Assembly: GCA_029860075.1 (NCBI GenBank)
Contig: JAOUBX010000038.1
Span: 1 to 42,614, forward strand
Direction: 5' to 3'
DNA: 42,614 nt
Source: Deltaproteobacteria bacterium
GTDB lineage: Bacteria; Desulfobacterota; JADFVX01
The notes under the pieces are model-generated. The model was not told where the DNA came from. It saw only the letters and a list, made by a program, of their open reading frames with translations, and did no database searches. The position numbers were made by a program, and so were the translations under genes. Positions 39,482 to 42,614 of this stretch are shown here, one piece after another (position 1 is the first letter of the stretch; every line of letters starts with the position of its first letter).

Positions 39482-41797
39482 ATGAAAAGATTAAGTAACA
39501 TATTCAGTAAAGCTGCTCTTATATGTTTTATCGCAGTGTTTGTTACCGCCTGTGGTGGTGGAACAGGCAGTGATATACAAAATGAAAACAATGAAGGGGA
39601 TAACAATTCCGCACCCATGGCAATTGCCGGGGCTGACCAGAATGTAGCAACCGGCACAAAAATAAAGCTGGATGCCAGCCTAAGCAGTGATACAGATGGT
39701 GACCTCATCACTTATCAGTGGCAATTTACCTCCCTTCCTGACGGCAGTGCCGCCGTGCTGTCAGATGCCACATCGTATGGTCCAACCTTCACGGCAGACC
39801 TGGACGGCCTTTATGCCTTGAGTCTGATTGTAAATGATGGTGATGTAGACAGTGTAGCCGATGTTGTAACAATTACGGCATCATCATCCAATTCCACACC
39901 AATGGCCAATGCCGGGGCTGACCAGAATGTAGCAACCGGCACAGAGGTAACGCTTGACGGTAGGCTGAGTAGTGATGCAGACGCTGACCCCATCACTTAT
40001 CAGTGGCAGTTTGTTTCGCTGCCTGACGGCAGTGCTGCTGTGTTGTCGGATATTGCACTGGTCAATCCAACCTTTACCGCAGATCTTGATGGCGCATATG
40101 TTTTAAGCCTGACTGTGAATGACGGCGCCAAAGCCAGCAGTGAGGATACTGTGACCATTACAGCGTTGACAACAAAACCAGTGCCGGTGGACAACTTGGC
40201 TTACCATGAAATAAATAAGTGGGAATATAAAATCGGTCCCAGGCATGGTGCTCTAGATACGGTTCTTTACTATGAGGTAGCTAAAGACTATTCAATAGAT
40301 TTAAACGCATATTTTGCAGATAAAAGTAAACTACCGGCTTTTTACGGGAGATGGCTCGGAACTGATAAGCAATTTACTGCTATACAGAATCATATAAGAG
40401 TGGTTTTTGATCAGCCCATAAAATGGGACTTCATCGAACTAGAAAAAGGTATCTTGACACTAAAAAAGGGCTATCGATGGGACGGCGCATCAAGGCCGGC
40501 GAATACATTTAACATTGAAGATAACCGTGCGTTTTATGTCCGCTGTTCGGCTGTTCATGACGCAATTTATGATTTGATGCGCATGAACTATCTTTCTAAC
40601 GATCATGCTGGACTTGGTTTTAATGATCCCGGATTCATGAATCGGCTCATTGCGGACATGATGATCTATATGATCATGGTTGAGGATGGTAGAAACAAAA
40701 CATTTGCCCAAACGGATTTTGACGTAATAAGGTTCGGTGGAAGAGGAAAGACCCATAAAGATACTTTGTTGTCCGTATGGAAATATCACGTTTCTGAATT
40801 AACGGCCTGGGCATCGGATGGAAAAGTAGATTTGCATTGGCAGCCTGCAGATATATCCAAAAAGCATCCAGGCAAATATGGCAGTAGTGGTCATGATTAT
40901 TATGTATATAGAAAAAGAAATAAGTCGCTGTGGGAACAAATTGGCCTTGTAAGGTATGTTGATGACGGCCTCTATAGCGATTCGAAAGTATTTTTCACAG
41001 ACACGGAGATAACCTTCGGACCAATCTATTATTACCAAATCAAGGAAGTTACTGGTGTGTTTCATGATGAAAGCAATCAAACAAGCGTAACGCCGGTAAT
41101 AGGAGCCGGAAACGCATTGAGTCTGGAAGGATATTACCAGTATGTTGCGGCAGATACGCTTTCCGGTGACATAAGCGGGGCTCCTGATTCGGCACTGACC
41201 CTTGAGGCCTGGGTCTATCCTGAATACCATCCATATCTGACCGCTATTCTTGCACTCAATGCATCGGACGGTGGGAATGGCCATCACGTGATGTATTATG
41301 ATGGCGCAAATGGGACTTTTTGTTATCATGATCGCGATAACGGTATGATTTGTAGTGCCGGCACATTTGCTTTCGATAAATGGTACCATGTGGCCGTGAC
41401 GATTAACATAAAGGGTGAAGGTATCTTGTGGGTTGATGGGGTGCAGGAGGCATCTTTCTCCACTACCAGCAGACCAAAAAAGACGGCATTTTTCAGTATC
41501 GGGCAGGAACGGAGCGCCAAGGAGGCTTCACGGCATTTTAAAGGAAAAATCGATGAAGTCCGTGTGTGGAACACAGCACGTACACAGGCAGAGATACAGG
41601 CAAACATGTGCAGCCCGATGCGCGGTGATAAGGCAGAGCTGATAGGGCTATGGCATTTTGACGAACCCATCAATTCGAGGAAGTCATACGGTGCAACGAT
41701 CAATGGAAATATTGCGACAGTGGGAGGCTTCGATCCGAATATATCACCCATTGTGCCATCTGATGCGATGTCCCGGAGTGTCCAATGCGTGCCCTAA
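39482..41797 (+). CDS. Lipoprotein with two PKD, DUF1353-like and LamG domains
   Basis: A 771-residue lipoprotein (lipobox VTAC, Cys24). Two near-identical PKD domains (about 45-125 and 132-215; both contain GADQNVATGT, TYQWQF and SLPDGSAAVLSD) are followed by a region about 290-400 with KKGYRWDGASRPANTF and CSAVHDAIYDLMR, the DUF1353 pattern (an HD-like phage-associated domain), a fibronectin-like segment with VDLHWQPAD and YYYQIKEV, and a C-terminal LamG/concanavalin domain (LTLEAWVYPEYH, KWYHVAVTINIKGEGILWVDG, KGKIDEVRVWNTARTQAEI). The ATG at 39482 has GGAGG 8 nt upstream. Probably surface exposed, with adhesive or carbohydrate-binding roles. A strong terminator follows at 41899. Confidence 0.85.
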   Translation: MKRLSNIFSKAALICFIAVFVTACGGGTGSDIQNENNEGDNNSAPMAIAGADQNVATGTKIKLDASLSSDTDGDLITYQWQFTSLPDGSAAVLSDATSYGPTFTADLDGLYALSLIVNDGDVDSVADVVTITASSSNSTPMANAGADQNVATGTEVTLDGRLSSDADADPITYQWQFVSLPDGSAAVLSDIALVNPTFTADLDGAYVLSLTVNDGAKASSEDTVTITALTTKPVPVDNLAYHEINKWEYKIGPRHGALDTVLYYEVAKDYSIDLNAYFADKSKLPAFYGRWLGTDKQFTAIQNHIRVVFDQPIKWDFIELEKGILTLKKGYRWDGASRPANTFNIEDNRAFYVRCSAVHDAIYDLMRMNYLSNDHAGLGFNDPGFMNRLIADMMIYMIMVEDGRNKTFAQTDFDVIRFGGRGKTHKDTLLSVWKYHVSELTAWASDGKVDLHWQPADISKKHPGKYGSSGHDYYVYRKRNKSLWEQIGLVRYVDDGLYSDSKVFFTDTEITFGPIYYYQIKEVTGVFHDESNQTSVTPVIGAGNALSLEGYYQYVAADTLSGDISGAPDSALTLEAWVYPEYHPYLTAILALNASDGGNGHHVMYYDGANGTFCYHDRDNGMICSAGTFAFDKWYHVAVTINIKGEGILWVDGVQEASFSTTSRPKKTAFFSIGQERSAKEASRHFKGKIDEVRVWNTARTQAEIQANMCSPMRGDKAELIGLWHFDEPINSRKSYGATINGNIATVGGFDPNISPIVPSDAMSRSVQCVP

Positions 41798-41898
41798 CCA
41801 AACCATTATGGGAGAGACATGTAATCCTGATTACGGCATATAATGCGTAACGAGGAAGAAAACGAACAGCTATTACCTGGCATAGGGTAAATAAAAAA

Positions 41899-41925
41899 GG
41901 CAGGGCTTCGGCTCTGCCTTTTTTT
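41899..41925 (+). terminator. Strong intrinsic terminator
   Basis: GGCAGGGC-TTCG-GCTCTGCC followed by TTTTTTT: an 8-bp stem (one G-U pair) closed by a stable TTCG tetraloop, 100 bp after the lipoprotein stop. Confidence 0.92.
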
Positions 41926-41958
41926 GAAAGTCAATGGGGTCAAATCAAATCTAAAGGG

Positions 41959-41972
41959 AAGGGGACGGTTGT
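41959..41972 (+). repeat. REP-like motif AAGGGGACGGTTGT
   Basis: Identical to 34042-34055. It lies 12 bp before the breakpoint of the truncated DUF1207 copy; a GGGGTCAAATC stretch at 41936-41946 resembles the start of the RAYT inverted repeat. Confidence 0.55.
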
Positions 41973-41984
41973 AGATACTCCGGT

Positions 41985-42500
41985 AGAGTCAACAGGAAGA
42001 AAGCGTATCGGCTATACACGTCAGGAACTGTTAGCCGGCCTTAGCCTGGCCATCGATGAAAAGTGGCGGACCTACGCCGAAGGAGGTTGGGGCTTTAGTC
42101 TGCGAAATGAGGAGCTTCAGGAGCCCGGACGCTTTCAGCTAGGCCTGGAGTTTGAAAATGCCCGTTGTCTCTGGAAAGAACGCATGGGGTGGTATACCGC
42201 TCTTGACCTTTCAGCTACCGAGGAGAGGGATTGGCGTGTCGACACCTCGCTCCACCTTGGCCTCCTCATGGACCAGGGAGACCGCACTTGGCGGCTCGGG
42301 ATTGAATACTACAAGGGGCGTCCCAATATGGGGGAATTCTTCCAGGACGAAGAGAGCTACATCTCCCTTGGGCTCTGGCTGGATATCTGAGGCCCCTCTG
42401 CCATTTCTTAGAGCACTCATTTCACCCCTAAAAAGGGCCTTTTAAGGGCAAAAAAGGGGCACTCCAAAGGTTTTACTCTTTAATATCAACTAGTTAACTT
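41985..42500 (+). repeat. 515-bp duplicated segment, copy 2
   Basis: Same order and high identity to 33003-33517, including the R2 terminator-like part at 42419-42465. It ends exactly where the group II intron sequence begins at about 42501. Confidence 0.85.
41986..42390 (+). pseudogene. Truncated copy of DUF1207-like gene
   Basis: It encodes in one open frame the C-terminal 134 residues of the DUF1207-like protein (from STGRKRIGYTRQELLAGLS to SYISLGLWLDI, stop at 42388-42390), with scattered substitutions relative to 32475-33407. The signal peptide, the N-terminal 176 residues and the HTSSHIGDEY motif are missing, and no in-frame start or ribosome binding site precedes it. The 5' breakpoint lies just after a REP-like motif. 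It is a gene fragment. The few frame-preserving differences suggest that the duplication is recent or was functional for some time. Confidence 0.85.
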
Positions 42501-42614
42501 TTAGAGTAGAAGGCAGCGAACCTGCCGATAATAAGACATGGTTCACAGCCTCCCCTCATCAAACCGTACTAGCGGTTCTCCCGCATACGGCTTTCCGATG
42601 TTCTTCTTTCTTAA
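42501..42614 (-). mobile_element. 3' end of a group II intron (domains V and VI), truncated by window
   Basis: Read on the minus strand, 42592-42561 is a domain V hairpin: catalytic triad AGC at its start, lower stem AGCCGTA/TACGGTT, a two-nucleotide bulge, upper stem GCGG/CCGC and a GAGAA loop. It is followed by domain VI with arms GAGGGGAGGC and GCCTTCTACTC, the latter holding a candidate branch-point A, ending near 42501. This is the catalytic 3' part of a bacterial group II intron; the reverse transcriptase (domain IV) would lie beyond 42614. The boundary coincides with the point where the two duplicated DUF1207 segments lose similarity. A solo relic cannot be excluded. Confidence 0.78.

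Noticed and set aside
40799..41389. 196-codon minus-strand frame inside the PKD/LamG lipoprotein gene
   Set aside because: Antisense shadow; the plus strand has recognisable domains, a promoter and a terminator.
42152..42445. 97-codon frame overlapping the truncated DUF1207 copy
   Set aside because: Out of frame with the conserved DUF1207 reading; a shadow.

Overview
The window looks like chromosomal DNA of a Gram-negative bacterium of moderate GC. It encodes many lipoproteins with lipoboxes, outer-membrane beta-barrels (DUF3570, DUF1207 and an OmpX-like barrel), a type I cyclic-di-GMP riboswitch and dispersed GC-rich palindromes. These traits, with the KamA-type and COG1313-type radical SAM proteins, suggest a deltaproteobacterial (Desulfobacterota-like) lineage. 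This is inference: there is no rRNA or ribosomal protein marker, and no tRNA was seen.

Layout. 1-1.6 kb: a REP-associated tyrosine transposase (RAYT) framed by perfect 23-bp inverted repeats, inserted into the 3' end of a small secreted-protein gene. 2-5 kb: a DUF2059 protein, then a tight minus-strand operon TlpA-like thioredoxin / DUF4266 lipoprotein / DUF3570 barrel with a good sigma70-like promoter. 5.1-11 kb: a complete minus-strand oligopeptide/dipeptide ABC importer (binding protein, two permeases, two ATPases). 11.2-17.7 kb: a minus-strand envelope operon (small lipoprotein, 865-residue PEGA/FlgT-like/TPR lipoprotein, PD40 propeller protein, TPR protein) preceded by a c-di-GMP-I riboswitch and an intrinsic terminator. 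18-21 kb: a frameshifted lipoprotein gene, an outer-membrane barrel and a poorly conserved stretch. 21-25.4 kb: a Cj0069-family ATP-grasp-like protein, a hemolysin III family protein and unknown proteins. 25.4-29 kb: a translationally coupled pair, a membrane-embedded spermidine-synthase-like protein and a COG1313-type radical SAM protein with a twin-arginine N-terminus.

29-33.5 kb is a repeat-rich accessory zone. It holds a KamA-like aminomutase behind a leader terminator, the mobile mystery protein A/B pair (XRE regulator plus Fic protein), several dispersed repeats and a DUF1207 outer-membrane protein. 33.6-35.6 kb: a VOC protein and two membrane proteins with pseudopilin-like C-terminal domains. 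35.8-41.9 kb: a very large hybrid sensor kinase, then a PKD/DUF1353/LamG lipoprotein closed by a textbook terminator. The last 0.6 kb holds a truncated copy of the DUF1207 gene ending exactly at a group II intron 3' end (domains V and VI, minus strand) that runs out of the window.

The best candidates for an undescribed system are the riboswitch-controlled envelope operon (11.2-17.7 kb), the coupled radical SAM / spermidine-synthase-like pair (25.4-28.9 kb) and the TlpA-DUF4266-DUF3570 module. All family assignments were made by eye from the translated sequence; no database search was run.
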